Below are positions 1-8,108 of a DNA stretch of 18,293 nt, in pieces. Source of the stretch: Stramenopiles sp. TOSAG23-2. Lineage: Eukaryota; Sar. The DNA is taken from positions 1 to 18,293 of the forward strand of contig LT649610.1 in the NCBI GenBank assembly GCA_900128395.1. Direction: 5' to 3'. A program made the translations under genes and the position numbers. Within the stretch, counting starts at the first letter, position 1. Every line of letters starts with the position of its first letter. The notes below the pieces were generated by a model that saw nothing but the letters and a program-made list of their open reading frames with translations, was not told the origin of the DNA and searched no databases.

Positions 1-7
1 CTTTTGG

Positions 8-8
<1 letters not shown>

Positions 9-44
<36 letters not shown>
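9..44. repeat. TG dinucleotide microsatellite
   Basis: About 14 uninterrupted TG units lie at 13-41, with slightly impure edges. The reading frame through it (poly Cys-Val) is a product of the repeat and not a gene. Confidence 0.95.
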
Positions 45-438
45 CGTTTTCTTGTATAATACGAAATGTCTTTCTATTATTTTATCACACCAACAAGTAG
101 TACTTTTGAACTTCAATAAACTTTTACATTTTCCTGGCATTGCAACAGCAACAGCGCACCACGCACCAACAACACAGAGAGAGGATTTTGCTGGATTGCC
201 AGATTGCTGCTTTTTTTGCTTTTTCCATTCCTTCCACTAATTTAAGGAGTGCTGGAATGCCAGTGCTGTGCTTATGCTGCTTATATAAATACGGTCACCA
301 CAGCTAAAACCGTGCCGATACCCTATTTATTACACTACAATATTTTATTGTAGGGAATAGCATTTGTTCTCAGAAATTGACAGAAAATCGGCCATTACAA
401 AAAACTTTTGGGAATATAATTATCTTGAACATATAACC
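45..438. other. Non-coding stretch, nothing assigned
   Basis: No convincing coding sequence on either strand. It holds a short CAACA-rich patch near 140-175 and a small AT inverted repeat around 332-355 (ACAATATTTTATTGT). It would be the 3' flank of the decayed minus-strand gene that follows. Confidence 0.5.
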
Positions 439-941
439 TCACACTTCATAGTATTGTAAATTCGCACCATTTTGAGTTACGATTACATTTCGTGGTCGCA
501 ACTCGAATAATCTAACGCCATTCGTGAATTGAGTAGTATTCATTTTTGTATTTATGTATTATTTATGTTCAATTGATCCTGCAATTGTGTCCATTATTGA
601 TGTACTACCTAAGAATGCAAACCATTGTGGTTTTTTTAATACAAGATGATGTGTCTGCATCATTCGTTCCTTTGATTTTCTTGTTGTTTCACTTTCTCCC
701 CTAACCAAAAGTTGTTCGCTCCATAATGGATAGTATGGCTTGAACTATTTGCAGCCCTACTCCTTCTTTCCAATTTGCTTTACTACCTTGTGAAGACAAT
801 TGTCTTGATATTATTATTATCTCTTTGGCTGGCCTTGTTCTACAGAAATTTTGCCAACCAAATTGGATATTTTTTTGCTAATTTGTCAAATTTCTACAAT
901 TATCAGTATAACAGTGGTATTAACAATACAAATAACCCTTC
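439..941 (-). pseudogene. Probable decayed protein gene, family unknown
   Basis: On the minus strand three frames carry protein-like sequence in turn. One frame runs from about 941 to a stop at 817-819 and contains a TGA at 886-888. A second is open from 877 to a stop at 701-703 and includes KANWKEGVGLQIVQAILSIM. A third is open from 744, has an in-frame TAA at 559-561, and resumes to a stop at 439-441. The third frame contains KKPQWFAFLGST before the TAA and RLFELRPRNVIV after it, ending LQYYEV. Composition (W, R, G, mixed charge) is unlike the poly-I/K/N/Y output of random AT-rich DNA here. At least two frameshifts and two stops would be needed to explain it as one gene, and no GT-AG intron obviously removes them. 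I do not recognise the family. The alternative is chance open frames. Confidence 0.45.
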
Positions 942-1893
942 TTTATGCAAATAAATCAATTGATACTATGCCCTGAGAATGTATATGTATATAGTTGTTG
1001 TAACTGTGTTGAAAAATAAATTGAAGGGACAAAATTAGAACAAAATTTGCCTAATGATAGAGACTGAACAATGTGAAGCATTTTTTCATACAACAAATCA
1101 ACTGTCTGATGCAGGAAATTGCAAGAAGGGAGCTAGTTGCTGTTGGATTAAACCAACATATAATACAAGTAGATTATAGACTGGCTTCAACGCCGTTTAG
1201 CCAAGGTTTTACAGGTATTGAATGTGTAGGTAATATTGGATACTACAATATGCATTTAAAAAATTGCATAAATGAAGTTATGGGGGGATAGAGATCCCAA
1301 TTGTGCAGGATAATAATCACTCCATGGGTTGTGATTTTCCTGTTTCTATGATAGCGATTCTGTTCAAAAAAAATTATTATTTCCTTACAAGGGATATAAT
1401 ATTTTTAAAAACATCAGATGTCAGAAAATCTTTAAGATCAAATCGGGATCTGTTAAAGAACATTGATAAAAACACTGTTGTCAAAAGGTAACTTTTTGAA
1501 CTTCTCAATTTTGCACCTCCGACGTTTGTTGTGTACCTGCTATTTCTCCCATGCTATGTACCTGGAAAATAATGGAAAATAATAATGTTTGTTCTCCTAC
1601 TTAAAATATGTAGTAATACATTGCATGATTTCGCTATCAAAATCGTACATCCTTAAATTTTGCTGCCTTGGCTATTGAGCGGTGTGTATGCCAGATGTCG
1701 ATGATGGCAAAAAAGTCGGTATCTTTTTGATATTTTTACTATTGAAATACAAAAATATTAAATTTGAATATAGAAAACAGAGAGAATATAAACATGTTAC
1801 TCACAAATTGTTTGTATAATTAATTCTCGAAATCAACAAATCAAAAAGAATTACGCTAGATTATTGACAAAAAGCGAAATAAAGATAATAATA
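942..1893. other. Long intergenic stretch with short ambiguous frames
   Basis: This holds no gene I can support. On the plus strand, 1061-1291 is open but its only early start is a GTG at 1073. An overlapping frame from an ATG at 1055 gives a Cys-rich peptide of about 40 residues, ending at a TAG near 1176. A third short frame covers about 1276-1491. One local string (QVDYRLAS) recalls the alpha/beta hydrolase VDYRLAP motif, but nothing around it supports that family. The last 200 bases should hold the promoter and 5' untranslated region of the reductase gene. Confidence 0.4.
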
Positions 1894-2949
1894 ATGCATA
1901 TACTTGGCGCGGGTGCACTTGGTACTGTTTTTGCCAATCGATTAATAAAAGCTGGAATTAATACAACATTAATATTACGTCCAACAACGGTGTTTAATCA
2001 AAATGTACAAATATGTAAAGAAAGTAAAACAATTGAAATTCAAGTGGAAAATTTGTTATATAAAGACTTTCCAAATGTCGAAAAAATAGAAAAGTCTCGT
2101 GCAAATTTTGTAAACATGGACGAATTAGAGAACGAATCAAGCAATCATCAAATATCGAAATTAATGGTATTGACAAAAGCTCATCAAGCAAAAATAGCTT
2201 TGGAAAATATTTCCTCTCGTTTATCAAATAATGCAATGGTTTTATTGCTTTGTAATGGTGGTTTAGCACTTTATGAAGAGTTGAAGAAATCGGAAAAATT
2301 ATCGCATGTCTGTCTTGTGCCTGGTCTTACAACGCATGCAGCATTTCGCCGTCCCAGTGCTTTAAATCCTCTTTGCGCAGTGAATGCTGGTAAAGGAGAT
2401 AACTGGTTTGGATTAATTGAAGATGACAAAATAATAAATAATACTATGAAAGAAGAATATGAAAATATCTTAAATGATTTAAATAAAGCTGATTTAGGTG
2501 GGATTGATGAAACTAAAAACTCTGCTATAATTCGTATGTTATGGATAAAACTTGGTGTAAATTGCGTGATGAATCCACATACTGCACTATTGAAATGTAC
2601 AAATGGCCAATATATCAATCAAAAGGCAAGTTTAATAACCATGGAAAACGTATGTAAAGAAGTTGCACGAATATCTAAGTATGATAAATTTTGTCAACCT
2701 CCTCTTGATGCAGATGAATTAGTCTCTTTTGTAATCGACAAAGTTAATCGTAGCAATAAATCTTCCATGCTACAAGATGTATGTAATAATAATTTAACAG
2801 AGATTGATTATTTAAATTCATGGGTATCAAAACGCAGTGTTGAGGAAGGATTTGATGCTATTACAAATGATACGTTAGGAAATTTAATTAAGATCTGTGA
2901 GGAACAATATGAAATTGGTATAGAAGAGAGATTGTTTCACATAAAATAA
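1894..2949 (+). CDS. 2-dehydropantoate 2-reductase (ketopantoate reductase)
   Basis: The 351-residue protein matches the ApbA/PanE family, which reduces 2-dehydropantoate to pantoate with NADPH in the pantothenate (coenzyme A precursor) pathway. The N-terminus MHILGAGALGTVFA is the expected nucleotide-binding Rossmann loop. VLTKAHQ (93-98) matches the conserved lysine region and LCNGG (119-123) the conserved NG turn. WIKLGVNCVMNPHTAL (217-232) carries the catalytic lysine, K219. SSMLQDV (290-296) followed by TEID (302-305) carries the conserved acidic residue, E303. All key residues are present, so it should be active. The ATG at 1894 is chosen because it puts the GxGxxG motif at the very N-terminus; the frame extends ten codons upstream only to a TTG. 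It is slightly longer than bacterial PanE (about 300), through loops at 38-90 and 160-205. No targeting peptide is obvious. Confidence 0.93.
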   Translation: MHILGAGALGTVFANRLIKAGINTTLILRPTTVFNQNVQICKESKTIEIQVENLLYKDFPNVEKIEKSRANFVNMDELENESSNHQISKLMVLTKAHQAKIALENISSRLSNNAMVLLLCNGGLALYEELKKSEKLSHVCLVPGLTTHAAFRRPSALNPLCAVNAGKGDNWFGLIEDDKIINNTMKEEYENILNDLNKADLGGIDETKNSAIIRMLWIKLGVNCVMNPHTALLKCTNGQYINQKASLITMENVCKEVARISKYDKFCQPPLDADELVSFVIDKVNRSNKSSMLQDVCNNNLTEIDYLNSWVSKRSVEEGFDAITNDTLGNLIKICEEQYEIGIEERLFHIK

Positions 2950-3302
2950 ATTTTAGACAAAAATTCTGTATAAAACTATAATTACATACGTGCATACACC
3001 ACACTATTACTATTATTTACCATTACATCGCGCATATTTTCCATCAAATTTCATCGTTTTCAACATTTTTAATGGAAGAATGGCGATCTAGCTAGCATTC
3101 TTTATACTTGTTACAATAGGATAGAACAAACGAGAGTAGCATTATAAAAAAAACTCTCTTTTTAACTTTTTTTGCCTTTCGCACTAGCACTTTTGGTTAA
3201 TCATTTATTTATTATATATTAAAATTGAAAAAGAAACTACTGATGCCGCTCTAACTATCTCCCCCTCTCTATGTGTCAGATATATACACGAACAACAACG
3301 AA
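2950..3302. promoter_or_regulatory. Intergenic region and probable promoter of the transporter gene
   Basis: 353 bases separate two genes on the same strand. It includes AAATAAA-like polyadenylation sequence right at the reductase stop. A CTAGCTAGC palindrome (3088-3096) and a pyrimidine-rich run (3256-3270) precede the transporter start. No coding signal. Confidence 0.4.
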
Positions 3303-4493
3303 ATGGCGAAAGTTAATGGAAGGAAAGGGTTCAAATTCAACATTTCACTGTCCGCAAGAAATTTTATTTTATTGGTACTTTGTTGCCAAAATGCTGGGTT
3401 TACATTATTACGTTCGTATTCACAATCTGTGTTAAAGGAGGAATACAATTATAGCTCAATATTATTGGTTGGTGAGTTCATTAAACTAATTGTATCTTCA
3501 TATATGACTGGGTGGGGTATGGGTAAAAACGATGATACAGATATAAAGCATATGTCTGGTGTATCAAAGCTAATATGGCTGGCAAAAAATTCACAGAAGA
3601 TGTTAATGTTAGCAGGAATTTATGGTGTGATGAATCTTATTAGCTTTGTTAGTTTAGCACGTATAGACGCTGTGGAGTTTACAGTAGCTTCTCAATTGAA
3701 AATTTTAGCAACAGCATGTTTTTTTGTTGTATTGTTTAAACGTTCATTATCTGATACAAAATGGCGTGCGTTGATATTATTAGTTTGTGGTACGATACTA
3801 GTATCTAATCCAGATGGTAACATGAACAATAAAACGGCAGGCGACGGTGCGAATGGTAGTGATGGCTTTGGCTCTAAGTTAATTGGTTACATTGCAGTTT
3901 TAACCCAAGTAGCATTATCAGGATTTGCAGCAGTATATTTTGAGAAAGTTATTAAATCTAGTACAGAAAAGTTATCTATTTGGGATCGTAATGTACAATT
4001 AGCTGGCGCATCAATAGCATTTTATTTTGCTACATTTTTATGGGAAGCTATACGATCTGATCCAAACAAAGATGGTATTGAAAACAAGGATTCTGGTGGC
4101 GGCGGCGGCGGCTTTTTTAAAGGATGGAGTTTTATAACTTTTCTTCTAGCATGTTTAAGTGCTGGTGGTGGTATATTAGTTGCATTGACGTTTAAATATG
4201 CAGATGCCATTTTAAAAACATTAGCAGTTTCCCTTGCCATTGTTATTACTACATTTATTAGTTGGGCATTATTAGGTAGTAAATTAAATATTACCATTAT
4301 TATTGGAGCTATTTCAGCTATTTTAGGTGTATTAAATTATAATTATGATGCAACACCGAAGAACAATAAAGTTGTTGTTACGACGAAAGAAGAAAGTAGT
4401 AGCCCAATTAGGAATAATCAAGCAACTGTTATTGCTAATGATAATAATAATATTAATTCTTCAAATCAGAGAAAAAAATTACAAAGTGTATAA
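3303..4493 (+). CDS. Nucleotide-sugar transporter, SLC35A (UDP-galactose/UDP-GlcNAc/CMP-sialate) type
   Basis: A 396-residue multispan protein of the nucleotide-sugar transporter family, which exchanges cytosolic nucleotide sugars for UMP or CMP across the Golgi or ER membrane. Diagnostic features are VEFTVASQLKILATA (124-138), LSGFAAVYFEKVIK (205-218) followed by IWDRNVQL (226-233), and the C-terminal GGILVALTFKYADAILKTLA (289-308). About ten membrane segments can be placed. Two hydrophilic insertions stand out: an Asn/Gly-rich loop at 171-190 and a loop at 251-272 with six consecutive glycines. The C-terminal tail from 350 on is polar and Asn-rich, and ends RKKLQSV. The start is the ATG at 3303; the frame runs upstream only to a GTG at 3273. 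The exact sugar cannot be told from sequence; UDP-galactose or UDP-N-acetylglucosamine is most likely. Confidence 0.93.
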   Translation: MAKVNGRKGFKFNISLSARNFILLVLCCQNAGFTLLRSYSQSVLKEEYNYSSILLVGEFIKLIVSSYMTGWGMGKNDDTDIKHMSGVSKLIWLAKNSQKMLMLAGIYGVMNLISFVSLARIDAVEFTVASQLKILATACFFVVLFKRSLSDTKWRALILLVCGTILVSNPDGNMNNKTAGDGANGSDGFGSKLIGYIAVLTQVALSGFAAVYFEKVIKSSTEKLSIWDRNVQLAGASIAFYFATFLWEAIRSDPNKDGIENKDSGGGGGGFFKGWSFITFLLACLSAGGGILVALTFKYADAILKTLAVSLAIVITTFISWALLGSKLNITIIIGAISAILGVLNYNYDATPKNNKVVVTTKEESSSPIRNNQATVIANDNNNINSSNQRKKLQSV

Positions 4494-4783
4494 GCCACAT
4501 GCAAATATAGAGAAACTAGAGTGTTGTGTGAAAAATATTTTGTTTCTTTCACACTTCTTACTAATTATAGAAAATTTTTTTGTTATAAACTTATCTTGAA
4601 AAAATAATGAATATATATTATATTATAAATTACTACCGTATATTATGGGCGTTACACACACACATTTGTTGTGATAACAAAATACTAATATCTCAATGTA
4701 CATACAACACCTATGATATAATATGATATCTATCATATGATATGATAACATACGATAGTAACCTTGGATATTTTATATATATA
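4494..4783. other. Convergent 3' flanks with AT-rich palindromic patch
   Basis: The 290 bases between the convergent transporter and Tim17-family genes serve as 3' flank for both. The patch 4701-4760 is a run of imperfect palindromes built on ATGATAT and ATCATATGAT, which could fold into hairpins on either strand. Confidence 0.5.
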
Positions 4784-5221
4784 TTAATAATTTGGATGTA
4801 TTTTATTCTTTGCACGTGCATCTTTTTGCATCAAGCTTCTGTCAAATATATCTGCCATTCCACAAACTACAGCACCTGCAGCTGCAGTGCCAAAACCAAA
4901 ACGTAAACTTTGTGCTGGAATACCTAATATAGAACCAGCAATTGCACCACCAATAGCACCAGAAACAACACCTTTACCACCTGTCATTTCTTCAGCAAAA
5001 CAACTTCCCATACCATGTGCTGCACCGACAGCACCAAACAAACCACCATATCGTCCTAATAAACCACCTGTACGAGCTAACGTTTGTGCTCGTGACATCT
5101 GTACAGCTGGAGCTTGCTGCCATGCAGAAATACAACTACCATATATACCACCTAAAACTGCACCAGAGAAACCACCTAATGCCATACGTGTAAAACAACC
5201 TTGTTCAGTAACATCTGGCAT
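4784..5221 (-). CDS. Tim17/Tim22/Tim23-family membrane protein
   Basis: The 145-residue protein has the Gly/Ala-rich, four-helix architecture of the Tim17/22/23/PMP24 superfamily. Helices are at about 14-34, 55-72, 82-100 and 106-123. GGxxG spacing is clear in ALGGFSGAVLGGIYG (14-28) and SGAIGGAIAGSILG (87-100). Members act in mitochondrial inner-membrane protein import, or as related small proteins of complex I, chloroplast outer envelope or peroxisomes. The protein is compact, with short tails and a basic C-terminus (KDARAKNK). It lacks an obvious N-terminal presequence, as is normal for the family. Which branch (Tim22-like, complex I B14.7-like or OEP16-like) cannot be settled by eye. The start is the only ATG that includes the whole first helix. 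It is convergent with the transporter gene and divergent from the small membrane protein gene at 5863. Confidence 0.85.
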   Translation of the reverse strand: MPDVTEQGCFTRMALGGFSGAVLGGIYGSCISAWQQAPAVQMSRAQTLARTGGLLGRYGGLFGAVGAAHGMGSCFAEEMTGGKGVVSGAIGGAIAGSILGIPAQSLRFGFGTAAAGAVVCGMADIFDRSLMQKDARAKNKIHPNY

Positions 5222-5862
5222 TGTTGTTATTTATTCTGTTTTTATATGTATACGTATATTTATATATTTATTTCAATGTAATTTTATGTATATTTCTCTC
5301 TCTATATATATACTTATATATCCTATACTCTTCTTTCGACGTACCAATATTTATAGATAAGATAGATGCAAGTATATGTACAAACACAAGTTCTATCCTT
5401 ATAAAAACATTTATTTATCGCCTTCATTCATTATTATTTTTTGATGAAGAAGAAGAACGACGACGACGACGAGAAAAAATGAAAAGTGATGATTTGATAT
5501 GTACTGATTTGTATACTAATAGAATGTTACCTTCCTTATTTTGTGTAGTGTTATTTGATTGAATTTTGATAGGAGTGAATTAGAAATATTTAATTGGTGA
5601 ACATCAATATTTTTTACTTTTTTGTCTAAAATATTTTATGGCTACACATAAATACAGATCGACTGTTTATAGATATAGATATAGATATAATACTGTAAAT
5701 AAATTTTTATACGGAAAGATCAATTTAAAAAGCTAGAGATAATAGATAGTCAGTGGTATTAAAAAATATTATTGCTTGCAATTGTTAGTAGTAATATTTT
5801 ATATTCCCTCATTTTAAAAAAATTTTTTTTAGTTAAAATATTAATCTTATTTTTGTGTTATT
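5222..5862. promoter_or_regulatory. Divergent intergenic region between two membrane-protein genes
   Basis: These 641 bases lie between divergent start codons, so both promoters should be here. The sequence is mostly AT-rich with TATA-like runs. A trinucleotide tract (GAA then CGA units, about 5445-5473) would read as Glu-Arg repeats. The open frame through it begins with TTG and is mostly Tyr/Leu/Ile, so I do not call a gene. Confidence 0.4.
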
Positions 5863-6228
5863 ATGACACCGGAAGAATGTGCACAAGATGCATTTTGTAA
5901 TATGGAAGGTTATGCATATGCTGGATGGACTGTATTTGTTTTATGTTACATAGTAGGTTTATCTGGAATTATATATTTATGGTTGCATAGGCCGCAACGT
6001 AAAGCTGCGATTGGTAATCGACTTCCATCATTGTCAGAATCGTTAATTGAGAATGACCATAGTCCTGAACCTAGTTTAAAACAACGTAGTAGTAGTAGTG
6101 GTAGTAATAGTAGCAATAGTGGTAATTATGCAAAAGTAAATACAGATAATAATAATTCATCTTCTCTTGATGATGTTGATGATAAGCAAAATGTAAATAA
6201 GAATGATGAAGATACGATAGAGTTGTAA
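5863..6228 (+). CDS. Small single-span membrane protein, unknown function
   Basis: The 121-residue product has a short N-terminal segment with two cysteines (EECAQDAFC, 4-12) and one clear membrane helix at about 21-41 (WTVFVLCYIVGLSGIIYLWL). A basic stretch, HRPQRKAA, follows. The positive-inside rule therefore puts the N-terminus outside or in the lumen and the tail in the cytosol. The tail (50-121) is low-complexity Ser/Asn/Asp-rich and ends in acidic DEDTIEL. I do not recognise the family. Support for it being real: a good ATG, an N-terminal half with normal protein composition (W, G, C, M), and a plausible topology. The conserved part is probably residues 1-55; the tail looks disordered. 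It is divergent from the Tim17-family gene and convergent with the phosphatase-like gene. Confidence 0.7.
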   Translation: MTPEECAQDAFCNMEGYAYAGWTVFVLCYIVGLSGIIYLWLHRPQRKAAIGNRLPSLSESLIENDHSPEPSLKQRSSSSGSNSSNSGNYAKVNTDNNNSSSLDDVDDKQNVNKNDEDTIEL

Positions 6229-6511
6229 AATAATTTTTATGTCAAATATATATATTATATAATACTTTAAAATATTACACGGACTTTCGTTTTTACTCTT
6301 TTTTTTCAAAATGAAAAATATACGAACCCTCTGTTTATATCAAATTACAAATATTTTATACACAACGCAAATAAATGACGTGTAAAAAAAAGCAAAATAA
6401 AAATTTTTTATTGTTTCATATATTTAGTGATGTGCAATCAACTGTAGACAACATCCCCCTTTTCCACATCAATACACATAATCATAAATGATATACACAC
6501 ACACAAACGCG

Positions 6512-7603
6512 TTACAAGGTAATTTGAAAGTTTAATTCAGATAAAAAATTCAAATCAAGCATGAAATGTGTTTGTAAACGTTCTTGATCTTGGTTTGTTA
6601 CATTTAATTTATTTTTTAAAAATGCATCAAATGAACCATATTCTTTTTCGATACAATCAAGATATTGACGAATAGTTGGACGATATGTTTCAAGTAACAA
6701 GGTTCCATTACTATTATTATTATTATTATTATTATCATCATTTTCACTAGATGACGATGCTGGTTTATCAAAAAAATTGTTAATAATATCTTCTTTTGAT
6801 AATCCTAATAGTAAATAAAAAAAAATTTGAAACCAACCTACTAATTTATTTGAACCATGACCATAAAGTGGAGAATCATTACTACTTAATGATAAAGGAT
6901 AATTTAATTCATCGACCATATATGGAAGTACTTCAATATACCTTTTAGATATAAATTCTACTAAACCTGCGATTGTTGAAGTATTCATGATAGTCTCTTG
7001 ATCATTTAAATTAATAATAAATGTTTTTTGTTTTTTTAATGTTGATATTGTATCTTTACGATCTGTATCATCATGATAACTGAAATGTAGATTACAACGT
7101 ATATTCAATGAATTTAAAAATGATTTTTGTTGCTGATCTTGTATGACATTTTCATCCAATTGACTATGTGTATATATAATTCCTAATTTAATTCGCTTAC
7201 GTAATGGTACATCATTTTTTAAAACATATCCACCAGTATCAACTAAATTTATTAATTCATTGTATTCTGGCCATTTCGTATTGGAAAAAACATCACCAGC
7301 TGTTGAATAGTAATTTCTCGATCTAGGATCAAATAAAACTAAATATAAACGTTTAGTTGGAAATGGATCTGGTGATAAAACAACATTTGGCGCAGCATCT
7401 GAAAAGCCTAAAAATAACCTTTTATCGTTTTTAATTATATCCATACGATTATCTTCATAACCAAATAAACATGCCATGTTGGAATATTGATCGCTTTCCC
7501 ATATCACCAACAATTCTTTTGACGGTGTAATAAATTTTTTAACTTCACCACCATGTACTAAATCTACATTCGAAGTGATTGACGTTGGGAATACTTTGGA
7601 CAT
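6512..7603 (-). CDS. Tyrosine-phosphatase-like protein (Y_phosphatase3 fold), probably catalytically dead
   Basis: The 363-residue protein follows the layout of the Y_phosphatase3 (PF13350) family. An N-terminal beta-rich domain (about 1-110) ends FPTKRLYLVLFDP (81-93). NLVDTGGY (119-126) stands where NFRDLGGY is expected, and IIYTHSQL (142-149) where LYRSxxL is expected. The C-terminus IRQYLDCIEKEYGSFDAFL (311-329) is a near-perfect family ending. At the P-loop position, normally HCxxGKDRTG, the sequence is YGHGSNKLVG (247-256), followed by a well-kept helix YLLLGLSKEDII (263-274). The catalytic Cys aligns with Gly and the phosphate-binding Arg with Leu. I infer a pseudophosphatase that may bind a phosphoprotein or phospholipid without hydrolysing it. 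An Asn/Ser-rich loop (282-300) is inserted before the last domain. The frame is otherwise uninterrupted, so it is not a simple pseudogene. Confidence 0.72.
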   Translation of the reverse strand: MSKVFPTSITSNVDLVHGGEVKKFITPSKELLVIWESDQYSNMACLFGYEDNRMDIIKNDKRLFLGFSDAAPNVVLSPDPFPTKRLYLVLFDPRSRNYYSTAGDVFSNTKWPEYNELINLVDTGGYVLKNDVPLRKRIKLGIIYTHSQLDENVIQDQQQKSFLNSLNIRCNLHFSYHDDTDRKDTISTLKKQKTFIINLNDQETIMNTSTIAGLVEFISKRYIEVLPYMVDELNYPLSLSSNDSPLYGHGSNKLVGWFQIFFYLLLGLSKEDIINNFFDKPASSSSENDDNNNNNNNSNGTLLLETYRPTIRQYLDCIEKEYGSFDAFLKNKLNVTNQDQERLQTHFMLDLNFLSELNFQITL

Positions 7604-8108
7604 TGTAATTTTTAGATGATTTATTTGTAATTTAGTCGGTCTTAGTCTTACCTTTTTTTATGAATTAATGTATTATTAAATTAAATGCTTATATAAAAAA
7701 AATATATCGTATTATATATTATGTATTTGTCTTTCAACTGTCGTGAATATTTATATATACCACTGAAATGTAATGGAAAAAATAGAAGAAGAAAATCAGT
7801 TACGTATATATATACGACGCAATTATATATTTTTACATATTGTTTGTACTTTTATATTTTATATCTTTTATGGAGAGGTCATTGTATTTATAATAATACA
7901 GTGTATATTGTAGGCTATAAAAAGGCTTGCTGGGCTTGCTAAGGAGTTAGAGGTAATATACAAGAAGAAGGAATTGAAAAAAAATCTCTAAAGAGAAGAT
8001 TGTTACTCATTTCCATTCCTAATACTTCGTATTAAAATACATAAAAAATCGTCAAAACATTACTTCTATACATTCTCCCTGCTGTTTATATATTATATTA
8101 TATATATT
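7604..8108. promoter_or_regulatory. Upstream region of the phosphatase-like gene
   Basis: 505 bases separate two minus-strand genes, so they contain the promoter of the phosphatase-like gene and the 3' flank of the esterase gene. An ATG frame at 7721-7942 (73 codons) is Tyr/Ile-rich with no domain and looks accidental. CTTGCTGGGCTTGC at 7926-7939 recurs inverted in the repeat region near 14144. Confidence 0.4.

Noticed and set aside
1061-1491. Plus-strand frames of 72 and 62 codons upstream of the reductase, including a QVDYRLAS string
   Set aside because: They start with GTG, overlap a different short frame, stop quickly and share no sustained motif with alpha/beta hydrolases. I cannot tell them from chance or an old relic.
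1864-1893. Ten-codon upstream extension of the reductase
   Set aside because: Begins with TTG; the ATG at 1894 puts the Rossmann loop at the usual N-terminal position.
5221-5562. 113-codon plus-strand frame with hydrophobic start and Glu/Arg repeats
   Set aside because: Starts at TTG, consists of translated microsatellite and TAT-rich DNA, and lies in a divergent promoter region.
4784-6228. Tim17-family and small membrane protein as a functional pair
   Set aside because: Only a shared divergent promoter region links them; in eukaryotes this is weak evidence, so I did not call a system.
7721-7942. 73-codon ATG frame between the phosphatase-like and esterase genes
   Set aside because: Tyr/Ile/Leu-rich translation of TATA-like DNA, with no domain and no neighbour support.
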